Both the position numbers and the translations under genes were made by a program. A stretch of DNA of 42,320 bases from Chloroflexota bacterium (GTDB lineage Bacteria > Chloroflexota > Limnocylindria > P2-11E), in NCBI GenBank assembly GCA_005881885.1, contig VBDX01000117.1:1-42320 (forward strand), written 5' to 3'. This document shows, in pieces, positions 9,011 to 19,603 of the stretch (its first letter is position 1; each line of letters opens with the position of its first letter). Under the pieces are notes generated by a model. That model was given only the letters and a program-made list of their open reading frames with translations. It did not search any database and was not told the origin of the DNA.

Positions 9011-9847
9011 ATGGGAAGGCTCGCCGCGTCGCTAACCCTGATCGCGCTGGCGGTCGCGCTCGTCGGAACTCCGAGCGCCGCCGCGACATCCGTCGCGGCC
9101 AGGTACCAGCTCCGCGGTCACCTGCCGGAGCTCGGCGAGAAGCCGGCGCTCCGAGTCTTCCAGACGAATGCGGCGTACGACGCGTACCGCGCGAGCCTGG
9201 GCGACGCGAACGTGTTCCCCGCGGCGAGCTCGATGTTCATGAGCTTCGACAAGGAAATCCTCGCCTTGTATGTCCGCGGCAATGACTCCGGCGGCCGTTG
9301 CTTCGCCACCACGACCGGCGCGAACCTCGACGGCGACGCGGTGACGCTGGACCTCGCGTGGCAGAACGGCACCTGCGGCGCGCCGATCACCGCGCATTAC
9401 CCGTTCATCCTGCTGTCGCTCTCGCGGACCGCGGCTGACGGCAGCTCCTGGATCACCCCAACCAGGTCGGTCTGTGGTGCCGCGCCAGGCGTCTTCGACT
9501 CGCGCGCGTGCGCGATGCTATCGGGTGCGTCGCCCGCACCGACCACCTCGGCGCCGGTAGCCCCGACGACCGCGGCGCCGACGCCGACGCCGTCGGCGAC
9601 CGGTACGCGGACGCTCACCCCGACCCCCGTTACGACGTCGCCGGCGGCGGCCGCGTCGCCGACGCCCGGCTCGACGTCGGCACAGGCGTCGGCGAGCCGT
9701 TCACCCGTCGCCGCCGCGGCGAGTCCGGCATCCACCGGCGCCGATGCCGGAACGAACTACTTGCTCTACGGAATGCTCATCGCGATCGGGGTACTGATCG
9801 GGATCGCTTTGATGCTGTCGCGCTCGTCAGCGCGCCGCGGGCGCTAA
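9011..9847 (+). CDS. Secreted protein with Ser/Thr/Pro linker and C-terminal membrane anchor
   Basis: About 278 residues. The N-terminus GRLAASLTLIALAVALVGTPSAAA is a signal peptide. A globular domain of about 150 residues follows, with four cysteines that could form disulfides (GGRCFATT, NGTCGAP, RSVCGAA, RACAML), and carries a YILALYVRG-like beta strand. Next is a long low-complexity linker of Ala, Thr, Ser and Pro, then a single helix LLYGMLIAIGVLIGIALML and a basic RSSARRGR tail. This architecture displays the domain on the cell surface. The start is chosen for the signal peptide; GTG 8984 and ATG 8996 are in-frame alternatives. The 3' end overlaps the convergent gene by 21 bp. Function is unknown. 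Confidence 0.75.
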   Translation: MGRLAASLTLIALAVALVGTPSAAATSVAARYQLRGHLPELGEKPALRVFQTNAAYDAYRASLGDANVFPAASSMFMSFDKEILALYVRGNDSGGRCFATTTGANLDGDAVTLDLAWQNGTCGAPITAHYPFILLSLSRTAADGSSWITPTRSVCGAAPGVFDSRACAMLSGASPAPTTSAPVAPTTAAPTPTPSATGTRTLTPTPVTTSPAAAASPTPGSTSAQASASRSPVAAAASPASTGADAGTNYLLYGMLIAIGVLIGIALMLSRSSARRGR

Positions 9848-10333
9848 CTCCCGCCGCAGCTCCACGGTCCAGGCGGCGAGGAGCGGGATCGTCTCGACTA
9901 GGTTGTAGAGGAAGTGCAGATCCGGTCGCGCGATCGGTAGCCCGCCGAAGATGAGCCCTCCCGACGAGAGGAGCCCCGGGCTTCCGGCGACGCCTGTGCG
10001 CAGATAGGTCGCGATCATCACGCAGTGCTCCAGGAAGTGCCATCCCGCGAAGAGCGTGACCCCGATGAGCCACGCATTCGTCCTGAAACGCGGGAGCAGC
10101 ACGAGAACCGCGACGAGCACCCAGCCGTTCCAGATGAAGTGGACCCACTCGATGTCGAGCTGCCCGACGATCCCGCGGGCGGCCGGGCCGGAAAGATGAA
10201 GGACGTGAATTTGGATCATCTGCGCGACGTGCTCGAACAGGTGCGCCGTCTGCGAAAGGGCGAGGATGCCGAACAGCGCGAGCCACGGGGTCGCCACGAG
10301 CCGCTCCGGGTACTCCGAGACTCTCGTCGCCAT
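9827..10333 (-). CDS. Multi-pass membrane protein with conserved-looking His motifs
   Basis: 168 residues with about four transmembrane segments (WLALFGILALSQTAHLFEH, FIWNGWVLVAVLVLLP, WLIGVTLFAGWHFLEH and a C-terminal segment around LVETIPLLAAW). Histidines lie within or beside the helices: HLFEHVAQMIQIH, WVHFIW, HFLEHC and DLHFLY. This could be a metal- or haem-binding pattern, but I do not recognise a family. The ATG at 10333 has an ideal GGAGGAGGA site seven bases upstream; an in-frame ATG further upstream is less likely. It is followed on the plus strand by a convergent overlap of 21 bp. Confidence 0.75.
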   Translation of the reverse strand: MATRVSEYPERLVATPWLALFGILALSQTAHLFEHVAQMIQIHVLHLSGPAARGIVGQLDIEWVHFIWNGWVLVAVLVLLPRFRTNAWLIGVTLFAGWHFLEHCVMIATYLRTGVAGSPGLLSSGGLIFGGLPIARPDLHFLYNLVETIPLLAAWTVELRRELAPAAR

Positions 10334-10376
10334 CCCGGCATCCTCCTCCCCGAACACCAGACCGGTCAAGGAAGGG

Positions 10377-11159
10377 TCAGCTAAGAGGCTCGACCGCGAA
10401 CTGAACTTGGACGCGTATGTACGTGTCGATCTCCGCCGGCGGGAATCCCGGACCGCCGACGATTGGGAACTTCCCGGTGGGCACTGGGCCTGCGTATGGC
10501 GAGGCCTGCGGCCGGACGTCGGTGACGCTGATGGCCGGGCCGAGCTTCAGCCCCGCGGCCGCGGCCGTGATCTCGGCCTGCGCGTGCGCGCTGGCGATGG
10601 CCTTCTCGCGTGCGAGACGGTACGCGGGTCCTTCGGTGCTCGGCGCGTAGCGGACGGACAGGGCGCTCGTCGCGTCGTCTTTCACGAGCTCCGAGATGAG
10701 GGCAGGCATGCCGTCGATCTCGTCGCACTCGATCGCGATCTGCTGGTAGGCGTTGAACGCGATGACCTTCTGGCCTTTTGACGCGTCGTAGGTGAACTGC
10801 GGCTGGAATTGGAGCGGACCCAGGATGATGTCGCCGTCCTGGACGCCGAGCGCCCGCGCCTTCGCGAGCAGACGCTCGACACGCGATTGGAGCTGGCCCG
10901 CGACATCGGTGCCGATCGCACCACCGGCCTGGACGGCGAACGCGAGATAACCCTCGCTCGGGGCCGCCCGGACGCTCGCTTCGCCGGTGGCGATGATGCC
11001 GGGTGGCGGCGCGTTCTGCGACAGCACCTGAGCGGGTCGTGCCCGGTCCGGCGCGACCGCGAGAGGAGCGGCCGTCCCCTTTTCCCAGATAACGATGCTG
11101 ACAGCGACGAAACCGACCGCGACGAGAGCGAGCATGGCTTTCTGGAATGGCGTGAGCAC
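10377..11159 (-). CDS. SIMPL (DUF541) domain protein, membrane-anchored
   Basis: 260 residues. One N-terminal helix (MLALVAVGFVAVSIVIW) is probably an uncleaved anchor, with the remainder outside the membrane. The body is a SIMPL/DUF541 domain: GIIATGEASVRAAPSEGYLAFAV, the coiled QLQSRVERLLAKARALG, the strand pattern AYQQIAIECDEIDG, and the final block around EKAIASAHAQAEITAAAAGLKLG. These kefir-like proteins resemble BP26 and assemble into rings in some species; their biochemical role is poorly known. The GTG at 11159 follows GGAGGTG at ideal distance, which excludes the longer upstream frame. It lies in a minus-strand series downstream of pfkA with a 118-bp gap, so separate transcription is possible. 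Confidence 0.87.
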   Translation of the reverse strand: MLTPFQKAMLALVAVGFVAVSIVIWEKGTAAPLAVAPDRARPAQVLSQNAPPPGIIATGEASVRAAPSEGYLAFAVQAGGAIGTDVAGQLQSRVERLLAKARALGVQDGDIILGPLQFQPQFTYDASKGQKVIAFNAYQQIAIECDEIDGMPALISELVKDDATSALSVRYAPSTEGPAYRLAREKAIASAHAQAEITAAAAGLKLGPAISVTDVRPQASPYAGPVPTGKFPIVGGPGFPPAEIDTYIRVQVQFAVEPLS

Positions 11160-11277
11160 GAAACACCTCCGGGCGATCCTCCGTGCCGGATCTGGTCGCC
11201 CGAGATGAGAGATTGCGGCGCGGAGCGCGCCGTGTCGTCCGCGTTGCGCGCTCGATGTCGTATCGGGCGGATACGAG

Positions 11278-12318
11278 TTAGCCGACGACTCCGGCGTAGC
11301 GGCGCACAAGCTCGATGATCTCGTCGGCGAGCCTGCGCACCTGCCGGACAGCATCGCTCAGGGACGCGACCTCGATGCGGCCGCCGCGAAGGACGGGCAG
11401 CACGCCCGATTCGCCCGAGTCCACAAGGTCAGCCGCCGCGTTCCCAAAGCGCGTCGCCCTCAGCCTGTCGACGGCGGTGGGGGAGCCGCCGCGCTGCAGA
11501 TGGCCAAGGACGACCTGACGCGCTTCGATGCCGGTGCGTTGCTCGATATGCCGCGCAAGCACCGCCCCGATCGCTCGCTGGTCGAGGCGCACGTGGCCGA
11601 AGGCATCCCGGTCGACGGCGGCCTGGGCCTCGAGACCGTCGATCTCCACGGCTTCCGAGACGACCACGAGGATGTCGGGATCGCCGATGGCCCGGCGGTG
11701 CTTCATCGTTCGGACGATCTCGTCACTCGTGACCGGGATCTCCGGGATGAGAATGAGGTCCGCGCCGCCGGCAAGTCCACCGTACGCGGAGACCCAGCCG
11801 GTATCGCGTCCCATGGCCTCCACGACCACGACGCGGTGGTGGGCGCTCGCCGTCGTCCGTAGCCTGTCGAGCGCATCCGAGACCACCGTGACCGCCGTGT
11901 CGAACCCGATGCAGTAGTCGGTCTCCGAGAGATCGTTGTCCACAGTTTTCGGGACGCCGACCACGCGGACGCCTTCCTCATGAAGCCACTGGGCGACGCC
12001 GAGCGTGTCGTTCCCGCCGATCGCGACGAGGCCGTCGAGATGCCACCGCCGGATGCTGTCGAGCACGGCTCGGCGCGATCGCTCGTCTTTGCGCGGATCG
12101 GTGCGGGAGGTGCCGAGGATCGTTCCGCCCTCGGCGAGGATCCGTGCGGCATCGCGCGGCCGAAGCGGCCGCGGCGCCGCCTCTCCGAGCAGACCGGCCC
12201 AACCGTCCGCGACGCCGAAGACCTCATGCCCGAGAGAGCTGGCGCGGAGCACGACGGCACGAATGGCCGCGTTCAGGCCGGGTGCGTCGCCTCCGCCGGT
12301 AAGGACCCCGATCCGCAC
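11278..12318 (-). CDS. pfkA: 6-phosphofructokinase, PPi-type signature
   Basis: 346 residues of the PfkA family, phosphorylating fructose 6-phosphate to the 1,6-bisphosphate in glycolysis. It shows GVLTGGGDAPGLNA at the N-terminus, the catalytic PKTVDND (residues 123-129), the substrate motif EAMGRDTGW and QRGGSPTAVDR near the end. In ATP-dependent enzymes the donor site reads GGDGS and the second site has Gly before TIDND. Here the donor site is GGNDT (101-105) and a Lys occupies PKT. Asp at the second position and this Lys are the known pyrophosphate-enzyme signature, so a reversible PPi-dependent enzyme (EC 2.7.1.90) is likely. Asn103 instead of Asp or Glu is unusual. The start is GTG at 12318, 30 bp after the response regulator stop. 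Confidence 0.92.
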   Translation of the reverse strand: MRIGVLTGGGDAPGLNAAIRAVVLRASSLGHEVFGVADGWAGLLGEAAPRPLRPRDAARILAEGGTILGTSRTDPRKDERSRRAVLDSIRRWHLDGLVAIGGNDTLGVAQWLHEEGVRVVGVPKTVDNDLSETDYCIGFDTAVTVVSDALDRLRTTASAHHRVVVVEAMGRDTGWVSAYGGLAGGADLILIPEIPVTSDEIVRTMKHRRAIGDPDILVVVSEAVEIDGLEAQAAVDRDAFGHVRLDQRAIGAVLARHIEQRTGIEARQVVLGHLQRGGSPTAVDRLRATRFGNAAADLVDSGESGVLPVLRGGRIEVASLSDAVRQVRRLADEIIELVRRYAGVVG

Positions 12319-12348
12319 GTTACCCGCGAAGTCCCAGCCGAATGTGCA

Positions 12349-12930
12349 CTAGCCCTGGGTCTCGCGTTTCTGCCGCTGGACGGCCCTGTCGAGCTGCTCG
12401 GGCGTGATCGCACGGATCAGCGCCAAGACTTCGCCCAGCCGCCGCGGATGGCCTTTCGCCTCGAGGCTGCGCTGCATCTCGAGCGCCTCGCTGAGCTGCT
12501 CGTGCGTCAGGATGCCCTCCTCGATGAGGTACTGCCCGAGATTCTGGACCGCGGGTGGGTCGCCGAGCAATCCGCGGAGGGTGTTGATGAGATCGATCGG
12601 CCCGAACGGTTTGACGAGATAGTGTGATGCCCCCGCCGCCATCCCGGCCTTGCGGTCGGACGCGCTGTCGCGGGCGGTCAGCATCACGACCGGGATCGCT
12701 TTCGTCGCCGGATCGGTCTTGAGCTGGCGGCACACGTCGAAGCCGGTCGGGCCGCCATCCTCGCGGAACATGACGTCGAGTAGCACCGCGTGCGGGGGGT
12801 CGCGCCGGGCGAGGTCGAGCGCCTGTTCCGGCGTGGCCGCCTCCGCGATGGTCCAGCCCTGCGTGGACAGAGTGATTCGGACCATATCGCGGATGAACCT
12901 ATGGTCGTCGGCGATCAGGATGTCAGCCAC
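12349..12930 (-). CDS. Response regulator: CheY-like receiver fused to an MshEN-like domain
   Basis: 193 residues. The receiver (about 1-120) has the acidic pair Asp8-Asp9, phosphoacceptor Asp52 (AVLLDVMF), Thr85 (VVMLTA) and Lys107 (YLVKPFG). There is no HTH. The C-terminal part contains two copies of a leucine-rich pattern: LGQYLIEEGILTHEQL (131-146) and RLGEVLALIRAITPEQL (164-180), each followed by an A-x2-x-Q helix. This matches the tandem motif of the MshEN/GspE N-terminal domain, which binds cyclic di-GMP in some secretion ATPases. Phosphorylation-linked output through protein or nucleotide binding is inferred. No histidine kinase is adjacent. GTG start at 12930 with GGGGTG upstream; 30 bp before pfkA. 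Confidence 0.85.
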   Translation of the reverse strand: MADILIADDHRFIRDMVRITLSTQGWTIAEAATPEQALDLARRDPPHAVLLDVMFREDGGPTGFDVCRQLKTDPATKAIPVVMLTARDSASDRKAGMAAGASHYLVKPFGPIDLINTLRGLLGDPPAVQNLGQYLIEEGILTHEQLSEALEMQRSLEAKGHPRRLGEVLALIRAITPEQLDRAVQRQKRETQG

Positions 12931-13014
12931 ACCGCACCCCGCGTGAGCCTAGCCGGGCGACCGGCGACTTTGTAGGTTCCCCCAGCCGCCGCTCGCCTCC
13001 TTGTTGCTCCTCTG

Positions 13015-14469
13015 CTACTGCGTCTCTCTTAGCACCCAGGCCCCTGAGTTCATGTCGCTTATCACGATGAGCCCGTCGTCTGTTACGACGACTCCCCAGA
13101 CAAAGGCCGAGTTGCCAAGACACGCACACGAGCCGACGGGGTCGTTGGCCGCGGGCGGCACGAAGTAGGCCGTTTCGGTCGGCGTTCGTGACGTTCCACT
13201 GCGCACGGGCGTGATGTCCAGGATCCGGACCCCATCCGAGTACCACGAAACGGCCACCTTGGCTGAGCCGCCCCACACCGCGTTCACTGCCGTGTGGTGG
13301 ATGGAGTAAAGCCCGTTGCTGACCTTCGACTTGAGCGAATTCTCGGTACGGAACTCCCCCACCTGCACTAGGTTGCCCGCAGCATCCCGTGACGCGAGGT
13401 CGAAGATGCGTAGGAAACCCCAGCCGGGCTGCTGCTTGGAATCGTTCGACTGGCATTCGTCCTCGTCTTCGACGTAGAGATACCGGGCGTCAGGCGTCTC
13501 CGTCGACGAGTGCGTGTCCATATCGCCGGCTTGGTCCACCGGATACGCGGCACGGCGGACGAACGCTGGTGCGGACGGCGTGGTGATGTCGACCACGATC
13601 TCGCCGCCGTCGATCGCGGAAATGTAGGCCGTCCGTCCGTCATGGCTGGCGGAGACCGCGTGGACATACGTGCGTGCAAAGCAACCCACGCCGCTGAACT
13701 GGTTGGTCACGCCGATGCTCGCCAGCGACCAGTTGCCGATCTCCACGGGATGCGCGGGGTCCGTCACGTCCGCGATCCGCAGCCCTCCGCGGTGGGCCGC
13801 GTCGTACGTCTCCGAGTAATTCACCCCCTGGAGCGCGAGGACCTTGCCGAGGTCTGGCCGCTGGACGACCGAGAGCTCGTGGACGCCGCGGATGTTGTCA
13901 CCGCTCGGAAGGAAGCCTTTGAGCACCGGGTTACGAGCGTTCGTCACGTCGAAGAGCTGGAGGCCGCGCGGGATCGAGTTGTCCGTTCGGAAGCAGGCCT
14001 GAATGCCGATTGCGGCAATATCACGCCCGCCGGCCGTGTACACGACGATGTCCTCCGCGCTCGTGCGCGGCGGGTTCTGCAGCGTCGCCACGATCGGGAT
14101 GCCCGGAGCGCGTAGATCGAGGACCTTGACGCCCGACTTGTCGCCGGAGGGGCAGAACTTCGGGATGTTGCTGATGCCGAAGCCCCATTGCCCGATGTAG
14201 GCGAACCCCTTGTAGGCGTAGATGTCGGCGTTGAAGCCGCGGTTGCCGATGTCGTTGTGCCCGATGACCTCGAGATTCCGGATCGCGCCGTTGTTCTGTA
14301 CCTGCCCGGCCTTCGTACCGTCTCCAGTCCCGCCGCCACCGTTCTTCTCGATGAAACTGGTGAGCGGATCGTCGGCGAGATCGTCCGGGCTTGGAGTAGC
14401 CAAGCTGAGGACTGACGTTCCGAGAAGTATCACGAGGATGCTGGGCATCACGAGCAGCAACCGATGCAT
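13015..14469 (-). CDS. Secreted LVIVD-repeat protein
   Basis: About 484 residues. The ATG at 14469 (or 14472) is preceded by AAGGGGGA and gives a signal peptide HRLLLVMPSILVILLGTSVLSLA; upstream codons in the frame read as arginine-rich noise. The mature part has repeated LVIVD-type beta units, each ending in a phrase such as VKVLDLRAPGIPIVATL, LQLFDVTNARNPVLKGF, LRIADVTDPAHPVEIGNW and EIVVDITTPSAPAFV, consistent with a propeller. Cysteines (CFRTDN, CFART, CQSND, CACLG) may form disulfides outside the cell. The family has no assigned reaction. It runs away from the homocitrate synthase gene across a 418-bp divergent gap. Confidence 0.85.
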   Translation of the reverse strand: MHRLLLVMPSILVILLGTSVLSLATPSPDDLADDPLTSFIEKNGGGGTGDGTKAGQVQNNGAIRNLEVIGHNDIGNRGFNADIYAYKGFAYIGQWGFGISNIPKFCPSGDKSGVKVLDLRAPGIPIVATLQNPPRTSAEDIVVYTAGGRDIAAIGIQACFRTDNSIPRGLQLFDVTNARNPVLKGFLPSGDNIRGVHELSVVQRPDLGKVLALQGVNYSETYDAAHRGGLRIADVTDPAHPVEIGNWSLASIGVTNQFSGVGCFARTYVHAVSASHDGRTAYISAIDGGEIVVDITTPSAPAFVRRAAYPVDQAGDMDTHSSTETPDARYLYVEDEDECQSNDSKQQPGWGFLRIFDLASRDAAGNLVQVGEFRTENSLKSKVSNGLYSIHHTAVNAVWGGSAKVAVSWYSDGVRILDITPVRSGTSRTPTETAYFVPPAANDPVGSCACLGNSAFVWGVVVTDDGLIVISDMNSGAWVLRETQ

Positions 14470-14696
14470 CATTTCCCCCTTCATGCGCGGACGACGGCGA
14501 TACGAAAGACGTGACTGCACATTCGCGTCAAGGAGACAGGGACGTCGAGGCTCGCTCGGCTGGTACGGAAGCGTCGCGTCGCATAGACTCGCAGACAAAG
14601 TTCATACGCGTTGCCGGTCAGAGGTGCGGCCGTTACGCAGCGTCGCGGAGGAACGAGCTTCCGCCGATGCGACGCCAGGGAGCGACCGCCGAAGTC

Positions 14697-14775
14697 GCCG
14701 ATCCGCTTCGGGATCGGCGGCTGGTCCGCCCACCGAAAGGAGGCGGACTGTCGCGACGGGGGAGACCCCGCCGCG
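14697..14775 (+). promoter_or_regulatory. Three tandem hairpins in the leader of the homocitrate synthase operon
   Basis: Three stems lie in tandem within the 418-bp gap before the homocitrate synthase gene. GCCGATCC (14697-14704) pairs with GGATCGGC (14711-14718). GTCCGCC (14724-14730) pairs with GGCGGAC (14742-14748), with AAAGGA in the loop. CGCGACGGGG (14752-14761) pairs with CCCCGCCGCG (14766-14775) with one mismatch and a GAGA (GNRA) tetraloop. Regular spacing and a tetraloop suggest an RNA fold rather than chance GC pairing. Downstream, TGGCGCACC at about 14824-14832 faintly resembles a T-box bulge, but the class cannot be named. Confidence 0.4.
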
Positions 14776-14791
14776 AAGCGCTGCCGTGTGA

Positions 14792-17374
<2,583 letters not shown>

Positions 17375-17378
<4 letters not shown>

Positions 17379-17869
17379 GTAGAGCCTGGGTCTTCGGCGA
17401 TGACCTCGACACGGACCAGATGGTGCCCGGCCGGTACGCGCCGTTCATGGTCGGCCAGGACAAATTCCACCTCTATGCGTTCTGCGACGCGCGTCCCGGA
17501 TTCGCCAAAGAGGTGCAGCCGGGCGACGTGCTCGTCGGCGGGAAGAACTTCGGATGCGGCTCATCGCGGGAGTACGCAGTGGCGGCGCTCAAGAAGCTCG
17601 GCGTCGGCGGCATCGTCGCAAAGAGCTTCGCGCGGATCTTCTTCCGCAACTGCATCAACCTCGGCATACCGGTGCTCGAATCGGGGGATGCGGTCGCGTT
17701 CGCGCGCGACGGGGACCAGGTGGCGCTCGACCTCGGCGCCGGAGTCTTGCGGACGCCTCACGGCGACGCGCGGCTTCGGCCGATCGCCGAATTCGCGCAG
17801 GAGATCCTCGCGGCCGGCGGCGTCGTGGCGTATCTCCGCGAGCACGGGGACTTTCCGAGCATCCTATGA
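17375..17869 (+). CDS. Homoaconitase / 3-isopropylmalate dehydratase-type small subunit
   Basis: 164 residues, the normal length of a LeuD or HacB swivel domain that completes the active site of the large subunit. It shows the N-terminal FGDDLDTDQMVPGRY, the GGKNFGCGSSREYA substrate-phosphate-like loop, and FARIFFRNCINLGIPVL. The loop after the first block reads YAPFM, which does not settle homoaconitate against isopropylmalate; the operon context points to homoaconitate. The TTG at 17375 overlaps the TGA of the large subunit (TTGA), so translation is coupled. A much longer open frame upstream is a shadow of the large subunit. No LysW, LysX or homoisocitrate dehydrogenase gene follows. Confidence 0.88.
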
Positions 17870-17911
17870 GCGACCCAAGACGCGGGCTTGGAGCGCGTAC
17901 TTGCCGATCGG

Positions 17912-18265
17912 CTAACTAAGGTCGATCGCGACCGGCAATGCCGTCCGCGCCCACCCGCTGAGACGCCTTCCGTCGCGCCAGTCCTGGTACTTCCCGTCGA
18001 GGAGCTGCCGCGCCATCCGGTCTTCGGGTGTGCCGGCGCGGAGCACGCGGGCCTTCGCTGAGGTCGACTGCGTGCCAATGCGCACGCGTACGGTGGGGTC
18101 CTTTAGGAGGTTGCGGACCCAGTCCGCGTGGTCGCCGCCGCCCGAGAGCAGGTAGACGCGTCCGTCGTGGAGCGCGAACCAGATCTCGATCGTGTGGGCC
18201 CGGCCGGTCATGCGCCCCCTCGTGGTGAGGTACGCGAAGTCCTCGTTCGCAAGACGCTCAAACAT
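17912..18265 (-). CDS. Deazaflavin (F420)-type nitroreductase-family protein
   Basis: 117 residues. A split beta-barrel flavin-like fold: YLTTRGRMTGRAHTIEIWFALHDGRVYLLSGGG, DWVRNLLKDPTVRVRIG and a C-terminal GRRLSGWARTALPVAIDL. This pattern matches the nitroreductase-family deazaflavin-dependent oxidoreductases (DDN/FDOR-B), which use coenzyme F420 and reduce or bind quinone-like or nitro compounds in Actinobacteria and Chloroflexota. The exact substrate is unknown. It is separated from the DinB gene upstream by 81 bp in the same direction, so they may share a transcript. Confidence 0.82.
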   Translation of the reverse strand: MFERLANEDFAYLTTRGRMTGRAHTIEIWFALHDGRVYLLSGGGDHADWVRNLLKDPTVRVRIGTQSTSAKARVLRAGTPEDRMARQLLDGKYQDWRDGRRLSGWARTALPVAIDLS

Positions 18266-18346
18266 CTCACAGGAAGTAACGACGGCGGTGTTGACGCGAT
18301 TCCGTAGCGCGCGTCACATTCGGGACCGAACTGTGGAGCGCGCCCT

Positions 18347-18859
18347 CTACCTGGCCTCCTGACCGTAGCCCGCCGCCTCGCTGTATGACCAGCCGTCGAG
18401 GTCAGGGCGTTGAACCCCGAGGTCCGCCATCGTCACCTTGATCTCTGTCCGATGCTCGACGCCGTGCTCAATGGCGTGCAGCAAGAAGAAGCTCATCGGG
18501 TAGCGATAAACCTTGCCTTGCCAGGGCAGATCGACCTGAGGATCCGCGTCGATCGCATCCGCGATTTGGATCAGTTCATCGCTGGTGCTGACAGCGATGC
18601 TGGTCATCACGTCAAACCCCGGCCAGGCGCTGCTCCGGGCGAGCTCGCCACCCTCGTGCTGACGGCCTTTCGTGCGCAGGATGAAGGTCTGCTGTGCGCC
18701 CACGACATGAGTGAGCAGTTCTCGGATCGATCCCGAGGTGCCGGGAGCGCGCGCATCCAACTGCTCGGCGGTCAAATCGCGACAAGCCTCGATGAGGCGG
18801 AGGTTCGCCCACCGGTTGTACCGAAAGAGGTCGGCGAGAGGTCCGTTCACAACCCGCAT
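18347..18859 (-). CDS. DinB-family metal-binding protein
   Basis: 170 residues of the DinB/YfiT four-helix bundle. The metal triad is visible as His51 (LLTHVVGAQ) and His132/His136 (HAIEHGVEHRTEI), with the family start LFRYNRWANLRLIEAC. Related proteins are thiol transferases or hydrolases, but none is identified here. The ATG at 18859 places the first helix at the usual distance; the frame stays open to 18934 with no better ribosome-binding site. It lies 75 bp downstream of the alpha/beta hydrolase gene and may be the end of that operon. Confidence 0.82.
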   Translation of the reverse strand: MRVVNGPLADLFRYNRWANLRLIEACRDLTAEQLDARAPGTSGSIRELLTHVVGAQQTFILRTKGRQHEGGELARSSAWPGFDVMTSIAVSTSDELIQIADAIDADPQVDLPWQGKVYRYPMSFFLLHAIEHGVEHRTEIKVTMADLGVQRPDLDGWSYSEAAGYGQEAR

Positions 18860-18934
18860 TATTGGCCGCCCACGCGGCGCGTCCGCCGAATGCACGAACC
18901 GCGCCGATCTGACCCAGCTCTGGGGAGACTTCAC

Positions 18935-19603
18935 CTAGCTCAAGCTCCCGCGCATCCAGTCCGCGATCGTGGCGGCCATCCTCGCACGTGGGGCAGCCGG
19001 AGCGAAGTCGTGATCGCCGCCTTCGATCGTGACCAGCTCATTTCGCACACGCGCCTGGGTGAGCACGGCAGCGTAACGCTCAGCGTTCTCTATCGGCACC
19101 GCGGTGTCGCGCGAGCCCCAGATGAGCAGCACGCGAGCGCGCGTGCGCGAGATCTCCGCGAGAGGCTTCCATTTCCCGTCGTTCGACCACGCCGTGAAAT
19201 TCGGTCCCGCCACCGCGGGCGCGGCCGCGAGGACCGCGGCGCGGATCCGCGAGTCGCGCCCGGCGACCAGCGCCGCGACGGTGCCGCCGAAGGAGAAGCC
19301 GACGACGCCAAGGCGCTCCGGAACGTCGGGATGTGCCTTGAGAACCCGGATCGCCCCGGCCGCGTCGGCGAGACCACTCGCGAGGGTCATTCGCGGCGGC
19401 CGATGGTCGCGATATGCGAAGCGCAGCGCCGCAACGCCGACCTTCGCAAGCGCGTCGCACGTCGCGACGATGTGCGGCTGGGCGGGGTCGCCCCCGAAGC
19501 CGTGCAGGACCGCGGCGCCGCCAAGCGCTGTCCCTTCGGCAAGGTGGAGGATGCCGTCGAGCTCGCGATCCTCGACTTTGATCGAGAGGCGCTGCGCAGG
19601 CAT
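18935..19603 (-). CDS. Alpha/beta hydrolase (dienelactone hydrolase-like)
   Basis: 222 residues. The nucleophile elbow is GFSFGGT with Ser104; the probable acid is the Asp in WGSRDTAVP and the base the His in EGGDHDF. AAVLHGFGGDP supplies the oxyanion loop. This small alpha/beta hydrolase resembles the KANL3/dienelactone hydrolase type. Its ATG at 19603 overlaps the TAA of the upstream GNAT gene (TAATG), so translation is coupled; a longer frame to 19708 is a shadow of that gene. Substrate not deduced. Confidence 0.85.
   Translation of the reverse strand: MPAQRLSIKVEDRELDGILHLAEGTALGGAAVLHGFGGDPAQPHIVATCDALAKVGVAALRFAYRDHRPPRMTLASGLADAAGAIRVLKAHPDVPERLGVVGFSFGGTVAALVAGRDSRIRAAVLAAAPAVAGPNFTAWSNDGKWKPLAEISRTRARVLLIWGSRDTAVPIENAERYAAVLTQARVRNELVTIEGGDHDFAPAAPRARMAATIADWMRGSLS

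Noticed and set aside
17866..17919. 17-codon frame with ATGA overlap after the homoaconitase small subunit
   Set aside because: Too short and without a family match; may be a remnant of a lost operon gene, but this cannot be shown.
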